7,216 nucleotides of DNA from Pseudomonadota bacterium (GCA_021809225.1 JAKBAL010000110.1:1-7216); one strand, 5' to 3'. Shown: positions 1 to 6,900, counted from the stretch's first letter. Program-made: numbers and translations. The notes: generated from the sequence alone by a model not told the origin.

Positions 1-228
1 TCCACCCTTCTTCAACCCTGCTAAACAAGAAAAGTGCAAGAAGTTATCTTGGCACTCAATGCAACTGTTGAAGGACAAACGACGAGCCACTATCTTATGG
101 AACGGCTTAAAGAACTAGGCATTACACACATATCCAGTCTCGCTCGAGGTGTACCAGTGGGTGGTGAGCTTGATTACTTGGATGAAGGAACTCTTTCTAC
201 GGCTTTGTTGTCACGGAGAGCGGTTTAG
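1..228 (+). pseudogene. recR: recR 3' end (recombination mediator RecR), partial, apparent frameshift
   Basis: RecR works with RecF/RecO to load RecA at single-strand gaps. From 34 to the stop at 226-228 the frame encodes the end of the RecR Toprim domain and the C-terminus, with the hallmark segments [32 protein letters not shown] and a final SRRAV. Full-length RecR is about 200 residues, so this is roughly the last third. Upstream the frame is broken: a TAA lies in frame at 22-24. The next frame (from base 3) reads [10 protein letters not shown], which resembles the RecR segment just before VQEVIL. Removing one A from the run at 30-33 would join the two as LLNKK-VQEVIL, although the join looks a few residues shorter than usual. 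GTG at 34 could formally start a 64-residue fragment, but it lies inside the domain and is not a credible RecR start. The gene may be a pseudogene, or the frameshift may be a base-calling error. The window edge hides the rest. The 3' end overlaps the convergent methyltransferase gene by 4 bases. Confidence 0.85.
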
Positions 229-1067
229 AAATATTTTTCTACAGAGCACCGCGGCTTTACAGCAATAATCCCTAAGCCTTCTCGTCCATCCAGGTGAAGT
301 TTTTGAGGATAAGTCTTTCGTGAGAAATAAAAACAGTCTTCAATTTCAAACCCTGCTTTTTCAAAATGAATCCTAGCTGTATCCCTATCTAGGAAATTCA
401 TTGAAGGGGAAACATTATTCTTAGACTCTGGTGTATACAATTCAACATTCTCCATGAATCCTGGCCAAGGATCTCCTTTTTCCTTTTTTTCTTCAAATTC
501 ATTCAAAAAACCGTTTTCTTTCCAAATCCCCCAGTAAGGCGTATCTGTACTTACAAAAATTTTTCCGTTTGGTTTCAAAGCTTTTAAGATGGCCCTTAAA
601 ATGCGTTCTATTTTATTGCACCTATAAAAGTGGAACATGCGTGAGCTATGAAAGGCATCCACAGATTCGTCTTCAAATGAAATATCTTCTGGAAAATCTC
701 CTTGTCGTATTGAAAAGTTAGAAGAATAGAGCTCGGGGATTGATTCTTTAAGGATCTGAAGATGAACCGCATGATTATCTGTTGCAATGACATGCTTTGC
801 TTTTTCTTGTAAGGCGTACGCTGTAGAAATCCCATAAGACGCATCAAGATCAACAACACAATCAGGATTTTTCCTTCTACAAAACTCAACAAAAGCATCC
901 CCTATAGAGTCGAGGTGGGTCAGCATAAATCCCAAGTTGTTAGCGCGTTTGACAAGATAAGGAGAAAGAGATGCGGTTTCAGGATTATGAGGTATCCTCA
1001 GCGTAATCCCTCCGGCTTCAACAACTGCAAGTCCTTTCGATTCATCGTAAACGTAAGGATGGATCAT
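225..1067 (-). CDS. class I SAM-dependent methyltransferase, substrate unknown
   Basis: A 280-residue protein with the order of motifs of a Rossmann-fold (class I) S-adenosylmethionine methyltransferase. An N-terminal extension of about 65 residues precedes motif [11 protein letters not shown] (71-80). An acidic residue follows in VIATDNH (D97, expected to bind the SAM ribose), then RQGDF (121-125) and a strand around D137. [15 protein letters not shown] (161-175) is the usual LxPGGxL-like strand before beta5. The C-terminal part (about 180-280) is probably substrate-specific and I cannot assign it. Motif I is atypical: the usual GCGxG is replaced by DASYG, losing two glycines, so SAM binding is likely but not assured. 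There is no signal peptide or membrane segment, so it is probably cytoplasmic. The start codon lies in the ATGA overlap with the upstream GNAT gene and no good Shine-Dalgarno precedes it, suggesting translational coupling. The fold assignment is fairly secure; the substrate (small molecule, RNA or protein) is unknown. Confidence 0.8.
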   Translation of the reverse strand: MIHPYVYDESKGLAVVEAGGITLRIPHNPETASLSPYLVKRANNLGFMLTHLDSIGDAFVEFCRRKNPDCVVDLDASYGISTAYALQEKAKHVIATDNHAVHLQILKESIPELYSSNFSIRQGDFPEDISFEDESVDAFHSSRMFHFYRCNKIERILRAILKALKPNGKIFVSTDTPYWGIWKENGFLNEFEEKKEKGDPWPGFMENVELYTPESKNNVSPSMNFLDRDTARIHFEKAGFEIEDCFYFSRKTYPQKLHLDGREGLGIIAVKPRCSVEKYF

Positions 1068-1831
1068 GTCATTTTTGGAAGATAAATATAAGTTGCGAGC
1101 TCTTTTTCTTTCTTAAATCCTAGCTTCTTATATATCGTTTTCCCAAGAAAAGAGGCTTGAACTGTGCAGGTCAAAGCCTTTTTCATCCTTGCTAGAGACA
1201 ATTCTTCTTGAAGTAAGGAAGATGTAATACCCTTATTCCTGAATCTGGGGAGAGTAGCTAAGCAAAAAATAGAGGACACGGGAGGGTTTACAAAAATCAA
1301 GCTTGCTGTTGCTGGCAAGCCATTCAAAAAACCGAGGGAAAAATTAAACTGAGGATGCCCAGATGCATACAAAGGATAAAAAAATGACTTTACATAATTT
1401 TTTGAGAGCCCAAAACAAAGTGCAACAACGTTATTCCAATTTTTTATAAGGCTATCGCTATTAACTCGTTGAATAACTATATCTTTATGAGGTGCGAATT
1501 CATCATTAAAATCTTCAAAATCCAACACAAAACCGGTTATATCTTCTCCAAAAATGAATTCTGAATTTACGCATTTATCTATAAGATCCTTATCTCTGCT
1601 ATTAAATGTGCATTCAAAAGGGAGGGAGTCAAAGAAATTCTTGGCTTTTTCAAAAGATGAATCCGAACTCTCTTTTAAAACGAGGAAGTTAAAGTAAGGA
1701 TTTTCAACACCTGATTTTAAAGCCCATTGGTTCTCATCTTCATGAAAAACAAAAGGATTCTTTAGCTCAGAGAGGGCTTGATAAATGAGAAAGGACGAAT
1801 GAATAAAGGGATCTTTGGAATCAAAAGCCAT
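1064..1831 (-). CDS. GNAT family N-acetyltransferase, substrate unknown
   Basis: A 255-residue protein whose C-terminal third is a recognisable GCN5-related acetyltransferase domain. A beta4 strand (SSIFCLATLP, 186-195) leads into the acetyl-CoA pyrophosphate loop RFRNKGITSSLL (196-207, with the R-x-x-G-x-T pattern at 198-203). A helix and the beta5 strand (about 220-226) follow, then the family-typical end IYKKLGFKKEKELATYIY (233-250). The N-terminal half is less conserved and may form a second, degenerate GNAT-like lobe, as in other GNAT proteins of about 250 residues; that is inference. The acceptor substrate cannot be read from the sequence. It is the first gene of a minus-strand pair and overlaps the methyltransferase gene by ATGA (1064-1067). 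The start at 1829-1831 has only a poor AAAAAG upstream as ribosome site. A promoter candidate lies 35-63 bases upstream. The gene looks richer in A+T than the neighbouring murJ genes. Confidence 0.83.
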   Translation of the reverse strand: MAFDSKDPFIHSSFLIYQALSELKNPFVFHEDENQWALKSGVENPYFNFLVLKESSDSSFEKAKNFFDSLPFECTFNSRDKDLIDKCVNSEFIFGEDITGFVLDFEDFNDEFAPHKDIVIQRVNSDSLIKNWNNVVALCFGLSKNYVKSFFYPLYASGHPQFNFSLGFLNGLPATASLIFVNPPVSSIFCLATLPRFRNKGITSSLLQEELSLARMKKALTCTVQASFLGKTIYKKLGFKKEKELATYIYLPKMT

Positions 1832-1865
1832 CTTTTTAATATTCGTTTTTATTTTTAATATTTAC

Positions 1866-1894
1866 ACTTTATCTAAAAACTCGCAAACATTCAA
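1866..1894 (-). promoter_or_regulatory. candidate sigma70-type promoter for the GNAT-methyltransferase pair
   Basis: On the minus strand, TTGAAT (1894-1889, 4 of 6 to the -35 consensus) is followed after 17 bases by TAAAGT (1871-1866, 4 of 6 to the -10 consensus). It points into the GNAT gene and lies in the divergent intergenic region. The region is AT-rich, so chance matches are easy; spacing and position are the main support. Confidence 0.4.
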
Positions 1895-1912
1895 GTTTCT
1901 TCTCGTTTTTCA

Positions 1913-1941
1913 TTGACGCTTCTCCCTAGGCTTTATATCTT
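1913..1941 (+). promoter_or_regulatory. candidate sigma70-type promoter for murJ-murJ-trpS
   Basis: TTGACG (1913-1918, 5 of 6 to the -35 consensus) is followed after exactly 17 bases by TATCTT (1936-1941, 4 of 6 to the -10 consensus); TATATC at 1934 is an alternative -10 at 15-base spacing. It would give a leader of roughly 20 bases before the murJ start at 1968, with AGGA at 1953-1956 as ribosome site. It is the best promoter candidate in the window and could drive all three plus-strand genes. Confidence 0.5.
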
Positions 1942-1967
1942 ACACTCCAAATAGGATTGAAACGCAT

Positions 1968-3515
1968 ATGCATCTTTATAGATCCATCGCCACCGTTGGA
2001 GGGTTTACTTTTTTAAGCCGTGTGACGGGTTTCATACGGGATGCTTTGATTGCGGGGATTTTGGGTGTCAGTGGCCTAACAGACGCTTTTTTTGTGGCTT
2101 TTAAACTTCCTAATTTTTTTCGCCGGTTTTTTGCTGAGGGGGCCTTTAATGCAGCTTTTATCCCTCTTTTTTCTGGGATTCTGGTCTCTTCAGGTCCTCA
2201 TGCTGCTCGTCTTTATGGGGAAAAAATCTTTGCCCTTCTTCTCTTTAGCTTAACGGGATTTGTATTTCTTTTTGAAAGCCTTATGCCAGGGGCTGTCTTT
2301 TTATTTGCACCTGGATTTGAAGCAACACCTGAGCGCTTTGATCTTGCGGTTACCCTTTCTCGTATTACCTTTCCTTATATCCTCTTTATCTCACTTGCAT
2401 CCCTTTTAAGTGGAATTTTGAACTCAATGGGAAAGTTTGCAGCCCCTGCAGGAACGCCCATCATTTTAAACTTAACCATGATCGCCGCTCTCCTCATGGC
2501 CCTTTTTGAATGGATTTTACCAGGAAAAGGACTTGCATGGGCTGTTTTTGTAGCGGGAATTCTTCAATTAGGGTGGCTTTGGATTTCCTGTCATACCCAC
2601 GGGATGGGTATTAGGCTCACCCTCCCAGAGCTCACGCCTGACGCTAAAGTTCTTATCCGACTGGGAATTCCAGGAGCCATCAGTGCCGGTGTCATTCAGG
2701 TGAATCTTTTCATGGATATGATTTTTGCGTCCTGGCTTCCAACGGGGTCCGTCTCCTACCTATTTTATGCTGATAGACTTAATCAACTCCCTTTAGGTGT
2801 GATTGGTATTGCAATCAGCACGGCTCTTCTACCCGAACTTTCCAAGCATGTTCAAACCGGTAATCACAAAGAAGCTCACAGAACTCAAAATCGTGCCCTT
2901 GAATTTGCTCTCGCTATTACTTTGCCCGCTACAGTAGGTCTTATTGTCCTGGGAAGTCCCCTTGTTGCTCTTCTTTTTGAGAGGGGAGCTTTTACAAGTC
3001 AAGATGCTCAATCGACAGGCCTTACGCTTTCAGCGTTTGCCGTGGGACTTCCGGCTTACGTTTTGGTCAAGATTTTGAGCACTCAATTTTTTGCGCACCG
3101 AGATACCAAGACGCCTATGAAGATTGCAATAGCAGCAGTTACCTTAAACTTTATCTTAAATTGTCTTTTCATTGGTCCTTTCAGCTATGTAGGACTTGCC
3201 CTAGCAACAGCCCTTTCCGCCTGGTTTAATGCTCTTATGCTAGGCGGTTTTCTTATCATGAGAGAATGGATTGTTTTTGATACACGCATAAAAGCAGTTT
3301 TACCGCGTCTTGTTGTTTCCTCTCTGTTCATGGGTATTTTTTGTTATGGAGTCCAGTCAATGATGCCTTTTCCAAAAGGGCTTCTTATGCGCTTGTGTGT
3401 TGTAGGGTTGTGGATTTTGGGCGGAATCTTAGCTTACATCATGATCGCTCGCCTTGTTGGAGCATTTCAGTTTAGAGATCTGCAAAAGTTTTTGAAAAAT
3501 CAGTCTTTGTCGTGA
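1968..3515 (+). CDS. murJ: lipid II flippase MurJ, copy 1
   Basis: MurJ (formerly MviN) is the inner-membrane flippase that moves lipid II to the periplasmic side for peptidoglycan assembly; it belongs to the MOP exporter superfamily and has 14 transmembrane helices. This 515-residue protein has the family length (E. coli 511, from memory) and is hydrophobic throughout. Essential residues of E. coli MurJ fall at the same numbers: R18 and R24 in SRVTGFIRD, D39 in TDAFFVAFKLPN, R52 in the FRRFFAEGAF segment, and R270 in FYADRLNQLP. D25, K46, N49 and E57 are also kept, so this copy is close to the canonical type. The start is supported by the gap-free match of its N-terminus to copy 2 and to the usual MurJ N-terminus. 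The ribosome site AGGA (1953-1956) is 11 bases from ATG, somewhat far. It heads a plus-strand set with a second murJ 63 bases downstream and then trpS. Function is confidently inferred from family. Confidence 0.95.
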   Translation: MHLYRSIATVGGFTFLSRVTGFIRDALIAGILGVSGLTDAFFVAFKLPNFFRRFFAEGAFNAAFIPLFSGILVSSGPHAARLYGEKIFALLLFSLTGFVFLFESLMPGAVFLFAPGFEATPERFDLAVTLSRITFPYILFISLASLLSGILNSMGKFAAPAGTPIILNLTMIAALLMALFEWILPGKGLAWAVFVAGILQLGWLWISCHTHGMGIRLTLPELTPDAKVLIRLGIPGAISAGVIQVNLFMDMIFASWLPTGSVSYLFYADRLNQLPLGVIGIAISTALLPELSKHVQTGNHKEAHRTQNRALEFALAITLPATVGLIVLGSPLVALLFERGAFTSQDAQSTGLTLSAFAVGLPAYVLVKILSTQFFAHRDTKTPMKIAIAAVTLNFILNCLFIGPFSYVGLALATALSAWFNALMLGGFLIMREWIVFDTRIKAVLPRLVVSSLFMGIFCYGVQSMMPFPKGLLMRLCVVGLWILGGILAYIMIARLVGAFQFRDLQKFLKNQSLS

Positions 3516-3578
3516 AAGACTTGCATCCCTCGCAAAACGTTTTATAACAACTATAGATAAATTAGTGGATGGTTAAAG

Positions 3579-5126
3579 ATGAACCTCATACGTTCTATTA
3601 CAACGGTTGGTGGGTATACAATCGGTAGCCGTTTATTTGGCTTTGTGCGGGAAGTCCTAACAGCATCTTTCTTGGGAGCCGGAGAAATAACGGATGCACT
3701 TACCATTGCTATTAGAGTGCCGTCTATGTTTCGCCGCCTTTTTGCAGAAGGAGCTTTTAATGCCTCTTTCGTGCCTTCATTCGCAGGGCTTCTTGCAACA
3801 AAAGGAAAAGAAGAAGCCCGTAATTTTGCAGAACAGGTATTGACCCTTTGGGTGGGCATCCTTTTTCTTCTTATTGTTGGGATTGAACTTTTTCTTCCTT
3901 TTCTTATATCTCTTGCCGTCCCAGGATTTCAATCAACACCTGGCCGTCTTTATTATCTTATTGAATTTAGCAGAATTACCGTCCCCTTTATTTTTTTTAT
4001 TTCTCTGACAGCACTGTATGGCGGCATTTTGAATTCTATGGATAAATTTGCAATCGTCGCGTCATCCCCTATGATCGGAAATATGGTTATTCTTGCTGTT
4101 GTTTTAAGCCTTTATGATAAGTTTGCGTCCCCTGGATATGCGTTTGCTTGGGGAATTATGGCTTGTGGCATTTCACAATGGCTCTGGGTTTGGATTCCTT
4201 CTCTGAAGGGGGGGATGGGTCTTCGATTCAGGTGGCCTCGCTTTGATGCAAATGTAAAAAAATTTTTTAAGATTTTAGCTCCTGCAGCCTTTGGCTCTGG
4301 GGTTGTCCAAATCAATCTTGTTGTCGGCACCTTTATTGCGTCTTGGCTTCCCACAGGGGCTATTTCTTATCTCAATTATGCTGACAGGCTTAATCAACTG
4401 CCTCTGAGCGTTATTGGTGTTGCGGTTAGCACTGCCCTTTTACCCATCCTTTCTCGTCAAATTCGCACCGGAGCTTGGGATAAAGCTCACAACACACAGA
4501 GTCAAGCCATTGAATTTTCTATGTTTTTGACTCTTCCTGCAGCTCTTGCTCTCATTTTCCTAGCCGAACCCTTTGTCATGATGGTCTTTGAGCGAGGGGC
4601 TTTTACAGAAAAAGATACATTAGCAACAGCCTTAACTCTTCAAGCCTTTGCGGTGGGTCTTCCTGCCTATGTGCTTATCAAAGTCTTCAGCTCGAGTTTT
4701 TTTGCGCGTCAAGATACCTTAACGCCCGTCTATACCGCTTGTGCAGGGATCGTTGTGGATATTGCCCTTAGTCTTATGTTAATGGGAACATTCCATCAAA
4801 TTGGAATTGCTTTTGCGACCGCAGCTGCAGCTTGGGTGAATGCGATATTGCTGGGATACCTCTTGTGGCGCCAAGGCCATTTGACTTTCGAAGCTCATCT
4901 TAAGAAGTTTGCTTCCCGCATGATTTTAAGTTGTGGAGGAACCATTGTTCTCCTCAAAGCCCTCCAATCTCTTCTTCATCCTCTTCTTTTAGAAGGAGAA
5001 TTTCTGAGGGATCTTTCTGTCGCAGGACTTGTGAGTTTTGGCCTTCTAGGCTTTTTGATTCTCTCCCACGTTATGGGTGCTTTACGATTTAATGAACTTA
5101 AACTGATGTTTTCATCGAGGACGTAA
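3579..5126 (+). CDS. murJ: lipid II flippase MurJ, copy 2 (diverged tandem paralogue)
   Basis: A second full-length MurJ of 515 residues, exactly as long as copy 1. It aligns without gaps at least through R270, at about 40-50% identity by eye. The essential set is intact: R18 and R24 (SRLFGFVRE), D39 (TDALTIAIRVPS), R52 (MFRRLFAEGAF) and R270 (NYADRLNQLP). Shared blocks include SYL-YADRLNQLP, FERGAFT and AFAVGLPAYVL. It differs from copy 1 and from E. coli MurJ at D25 to E, FFVAFKLPN to LTIAIRVPS (including K46 to R and N49 to S), and P158-region residues (AAPAGTP to AIVASSP). The frame is open and well conserved, so it is not decaying; it may act on lipid II with altered properties or on another polyprenyl-linked substrate (inference). 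It occupies the usual alphaproteobacterial murJ place next to trpS and overlaps it by one base (TAATG), so the two are co-translated. GGATGG (3567-3572) just upstream may serve as ribosome site. Confidence 0.93.
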   Translation: MNLIRSITTVGGYTIGSRLFGFVREVLTASFLGAGEITDALTIAIRVPSMFRRLFAEGAFNASFVPSFAGLLATKGKEEARNFAEQVLTLWVGILFLLIVGIELFLPFLISLAVPGFQSTPGRLYYLIEFSRITVPFIFFISLTALYGGILNSMDKFAIVASSPMIGNMVILAVVLSLYDKFASPGYAFAWGIMACGISQWLWVWIPSLKGGMGLRFRWPRFDANVKKFFKILAPAAFGSGVVQINLVVGTFIASWLPTGAISYLNYADRLNQLPLSVIGVAVSTALLPILSRQIRTGAWDKAHNTQSQAIEFSMFLTLPAALALIFLAEPFVMMVFERGAFTEKDTLATALTLQAFAVGLPAYVLIKVFSSSFFARQDTLTPVYTACAGIVVDIALSLMLMGTFHQIGIAFATAAAAWVNAILLGYLLWRQGHLTFEAHLKKFASRMILSCGGTIVLLKALQSLLHPLLLEGEFLRDLSVAGLVSFGLLGFLILSHVMGALRFNELKLMFSSRT

Positions 5127-6124
5127 TGGGACGAATTTTTTCAGGCATACAGCCAACAGGCGACCTTCACTTAGGCAATTACTTAGGGGCTATTCGCAAT
5201 TGGGTTAAGTTGCAAGACCTTCATGAAAGTTTTTTTTGTATTGTGGATCTTCACGCTCTGACAACATTACCTAATCCCCAGAAACTTCGAAGTGATATTA
5301 GAGAGGTTGCCGCTGCTTATATTGCAGCAGGAGTTGATCCTGAAAAATCTTATATTTTCCCCCAAAGCGCCGTTCCGGCCCATTGTGAGCTTGCCTGGAT
5401 AATGGCTTGTCTTACACCCTTAGGGTGGCTCAATCGCATGATCCAATTTAAGGAAAAAGCAGGTAAGCATCGTGAACAGGCTAATCTGGGCCTTTATGCC
5501 TATCCTGTTCTCCAAGCGGCCGACATACTCATCTATAAGGCAACACATGTTCCTGTAGGCGAAGATCAAAAGCAACATATTGAGCTTGCGCGCGATATAG
5601 CAGGTGCCTTCAACCGACAGTATGGACTTGATTATTTTGAACTTCCCGAACCCCTTATTTTAAAGACAGCAGCAAGGATTATGAGCCTTAGGGATGGAAG
5701 TTCTAAAATGAGCAAATCCGATTCTTCCGATTATAGTCGTATCCATTTGAGGGATGATCCCGATACAATTTCCCTCAAAATTCGCAAAGCCAGAACCGAT
5801 CCGGATCCTATTGCAGGAACGCCTAAGGCTATGGAAAATCGTCTAGAGGCCCTCAATCTTTTAGGAATTTATGCGGCTCTGTCAGATCAAACGATAGAAG
5901 AGGTTTGTCTCGAATTTGAAGGGTCCACTTTTGCATCCTTTAAGCAAAAACTAACAGATCAAATCGTTACGGTGATGGAGCCTATTCGCGAGCGTATGAT
6001 CACTCTGCTCAAAGACCCAGAATTTCTAGATGCCATTCTGAAGAAAGGCGCTGACAAAGCAAGAGCGCTTGCTTTACAACACCTGAATGAAGTCCAAGAT
6101 ATTATAGGAATTTTAAAAATATAA
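5126..6124 (+). CDS. trpS: tryptophanyl-tRNA synthetase TrpS
   Basis: A class Ic aminoacyl-tRNA synthetase that activates tryptophan with ATP and charges tRNA-Trp; cytoplasmic, acts as a dimer. The 332-residue length matches bacterial TrpS. It begins with the typical GRIFSGIQPTGDLHLGNYLGA, in which HLGN (15-18) is the HIGH signature. The tryptophan pocket region contains YPVLQAADILIYKATHVPVGEDQKQH, and the KMSKS loop is present exactly as KMSKS (194-198). The remaining third is the helical anticodon-binding part. The ATG overlaps the stop of the second murJ by one base, and GAGGA (5117-5121) inside that gene is a good ribosome site with 4-base spacing, so translation is probably coupled. The 3' end overlaps a truncated minus-strand gene by 12 bases, and no hairpin terminator is visible after the stop. 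The family and the murJ neighbour are usual for Alphaproteobacteria. Confidence 0.97.
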   Translation: MGRIFSGIQPTGDLHLGNYLGAIRNWVKLQDLHESFFCIVDLHALTTLPNPQKLRSDIREVAAAYIAAGVDPEKSYIFPQSAVPAHCELAWIMACLTPLGWLNRMIQFKEKAGKHREQANLGLYAYPVLQAADILIYKATHVPVGEDQKQHIELARDIAGAFNRQYGLDYFELPEPLILKTAARIMSLRDGSSKMSKSDSSDYSRIHLRDDPDTISLKIRKARTDPDPIAGTPKAMENRLEALNLLGIYAALSDQTIEEVCLEFEGSTFASFKQKLTDQIVTVMEPIRERMITLLKDPEFLDAILKKGADKARALALQHLNEVQDIIGILKI

Positions 6125-6601
6125 GGTGAAGTGAGATTTATTCGAGAAATCTGCCTGTCCCGTATTATTAATGACTTCTATGAGAGAATCTACTTGGTCA
6201 CAGATGATATTATCTAACTCTTTTAACTTTTCAGAAAAAGAGAGCCTTGCAGGAAAGGAAAGAACTTTTTTCTTTTTTTCATAGTCAAGAAACTCTTTAT
6301 ATAAATCGTAAGTGAGTTCGCTATAGGGCCTTTTAAATTTAAAGGTCGTTTTATCATCTGAGATTGGTCGGGCTTCTATTAACGTATTAAGAAGAGTTTC
6401 TACAAATTCCTGAAAACTTAATTTTTCCCCAAGTTTCTTTTTTGAATCCTCTGAGACAAAAGTGAAAAGTTTAGTTCTTGTCATTTCATGAAGGGCCATA
6501 AACTGAATAAAGTCTATGAGTTCCTTTTTTAAAGGTTTTTTTCTTTCCTGTTGAAGGGAACTATTGAGTTCTTGAAGAAATGTGTCGGATAAAAATAGAG
6601 T
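6113..6601 (-). pseudogene. unidentified gene lacking its 5' end, cut at an IS982 fragment
   Basis: I do not recognise this protein. The minus-strand frame is open from 6601 to the TAA at 6113-6115 (162 codons), with coherent, hydrophilic, Lys/Glu-rich and probably helical sequence and no membrane segment. The first ATG is at 6497-6499 and would give 128 residues, but no ribosome site precedes it. The sequence before it (for example LSDTFLQELNSSLQQE and LKKELIDFIQFM) looks just as protein-like, with no ATG, GTG or TTG start. At about 6600 the frame runs into the interior of an IS982-type transposase. The simplest reading is that the real N-terminus was removed by insertion and deletion of the IS; whether the remnant is expressed from 6499 is unknown. 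Its 3' end overlaps trpS by 12 bases in convergent orientation. A short orphan gene starting at 6499 is the alternative. Confidence 0.55.
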
Positions 6602-6796
6602 TCAAATAAAAATCTTTAAAAGTACGATAATGACTATAATGAAACATAGTAAGAATCGTCATAATTTCAGAAAGGTTCATTTGACAGTTTTTTTTCGCTT
6701 TCGGTCAGGATTGAATAATAAATGCTTCAACTGCTCTTGCTCAAATTGCTTGCAAAAATCATCAATTACGCAGAATATCTCTTCTAGAGGAATCAT
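6601..6796 (-). pseudogene. IS982-family transposase, N-terminal remnant in two frames
   Basis: ATG at 6796-6794 starts MIPLEEIFCVIDDFCKQFE, which matches the beginning of IS982-type transposases as I remember them. This frame ends at TGA 6679-6677 after 39 codons. The next family segment, MNLSEIMTILTMFHYSHYRT followed by FKDFYLN, is in the -1 frame (6680 to about 6600). The frames meet at a run of eight A (6697-6690): reading CGA AAA AAA then slipping back one base gives AAC TGT CAA ATG AAC and continues into the conserved block. After FYLN, resemblance to the transposase ends and the frame stops at 6563-6561. About 65 of some 290 residues remain, without any DDE catalytic residue. A ribosome-site-like GAGATAGG lies 5 bases before the ATG. 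Confidence 0.7.
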
Positions 6797-6831
6797 AAAT
6801 ACCTATCTCTTTTGTCAAAGAATTTAGATAG

Positions 6832-6859
6832 ATTTTATGGTTTCTCACAAAAAAATCAA
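6832..6859 (-). promoter_or_regulatory. candidate IS982 transposase promoter
   Basis: On the minus strand, TTGATT (6859-6854) and TAAAAT (6837-6832, 5 of 6 to the -10 consensus) are 16 bases apart and 36 bases upstream of the transposase ATG. If active, it would transcribe through the IS fragment into the truncated gene at 6601-6113. Confidence 0.35.
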
Positions 6860-6878
6860 GAAATAAGCCAATCTTAGG

Positions 6879-6900
6879 TCTTCTTACGCCGAACTGAGGT
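6879..6900 (-). repeat. possible terminal end of the IS982 element
   Basis: Read on the minus strand, the sequence begins ACCTCAGTTCGGCGTAAG. It starts with AC, as IS982-family ends do, and lies 104 bases before the transposase start, a plausible leader length for these compact elements. The matching inverted end is missing with the rest of the element, so it cannot be confirmed as an inverted repeat from this window. Confidence 0.35.

Larger units (their letters stand above)
6601..6900 (-). mobile_element. IS982-family insertion sequence, 5' fragment
   Basis: The minus strand from about 6900 down to 6601 looks like the first 300 bases of an IS982-family element (complete ones are near 1 kb). 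It contains a possible terminal end (ACCTCAGTTCGGCGTAAG from 6900), a promoter candidate, and the transposase N-terminus described separately. Resemblance stops at about 6600, where an unrelated open frame begins. The catalytic DDE core and the other end are absent, so the fragment cannot move on its own. The outer boundary at 6900 is a judgement from the end-like sequence and is uncertain. Confidence 0.6.

Noticed and set aside
34..228. A stand-alone 64-residue gene starting at GTG 34
   Set aside because: The product is the interior and end of RecR; GTG encodes the valine of VQEVIL and has no ribosome site.
608..898. A 96-codon minus-strand frame inside the methyltransferase gene
   Set aside because: It is a shifted frame of the methyltransferase gene, whose own product carries the family motifs.
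3534..3543. Palindrome AAAACGTTTT between the murJ genes as a terminator or operator
   Set aside because: It has no loop, low GC and no following T-run suited to termination, and a 10-base AT-rich palindrome is expected by chance.
3521..3548. Possible promoter between the two murJ genes (TTGCAT, 16 bases, TATAAC)
   Set aside because: The -10 is good but the -35 matches only 3 of 6; in a 63-base AT-rich gap this is weak evidence for separate transcription of copy 2.
3551..3859. A 102-codon minus-strand frame over the start of the second murJ, and similar ones at 2829-3011 and 4112-4354
   Set aside because: All are antisense to strongly conserved MurJ coding sequence and show no family resemblance.
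6105..6135. Terminator between trpS and the convergent gene
   Set aside because: The AT-rich inverted stretch TTTTTAAAAA-like sequence has no GC stem; no intrinsic terminator can be supported here.
6582..6827. An 81-codon plus-strand reading frame
   Set aside because: It lies antisense to the IS982 transposase remnant, whose minus-strand translation matches a known family; the plus-strand product has no recognisable features.
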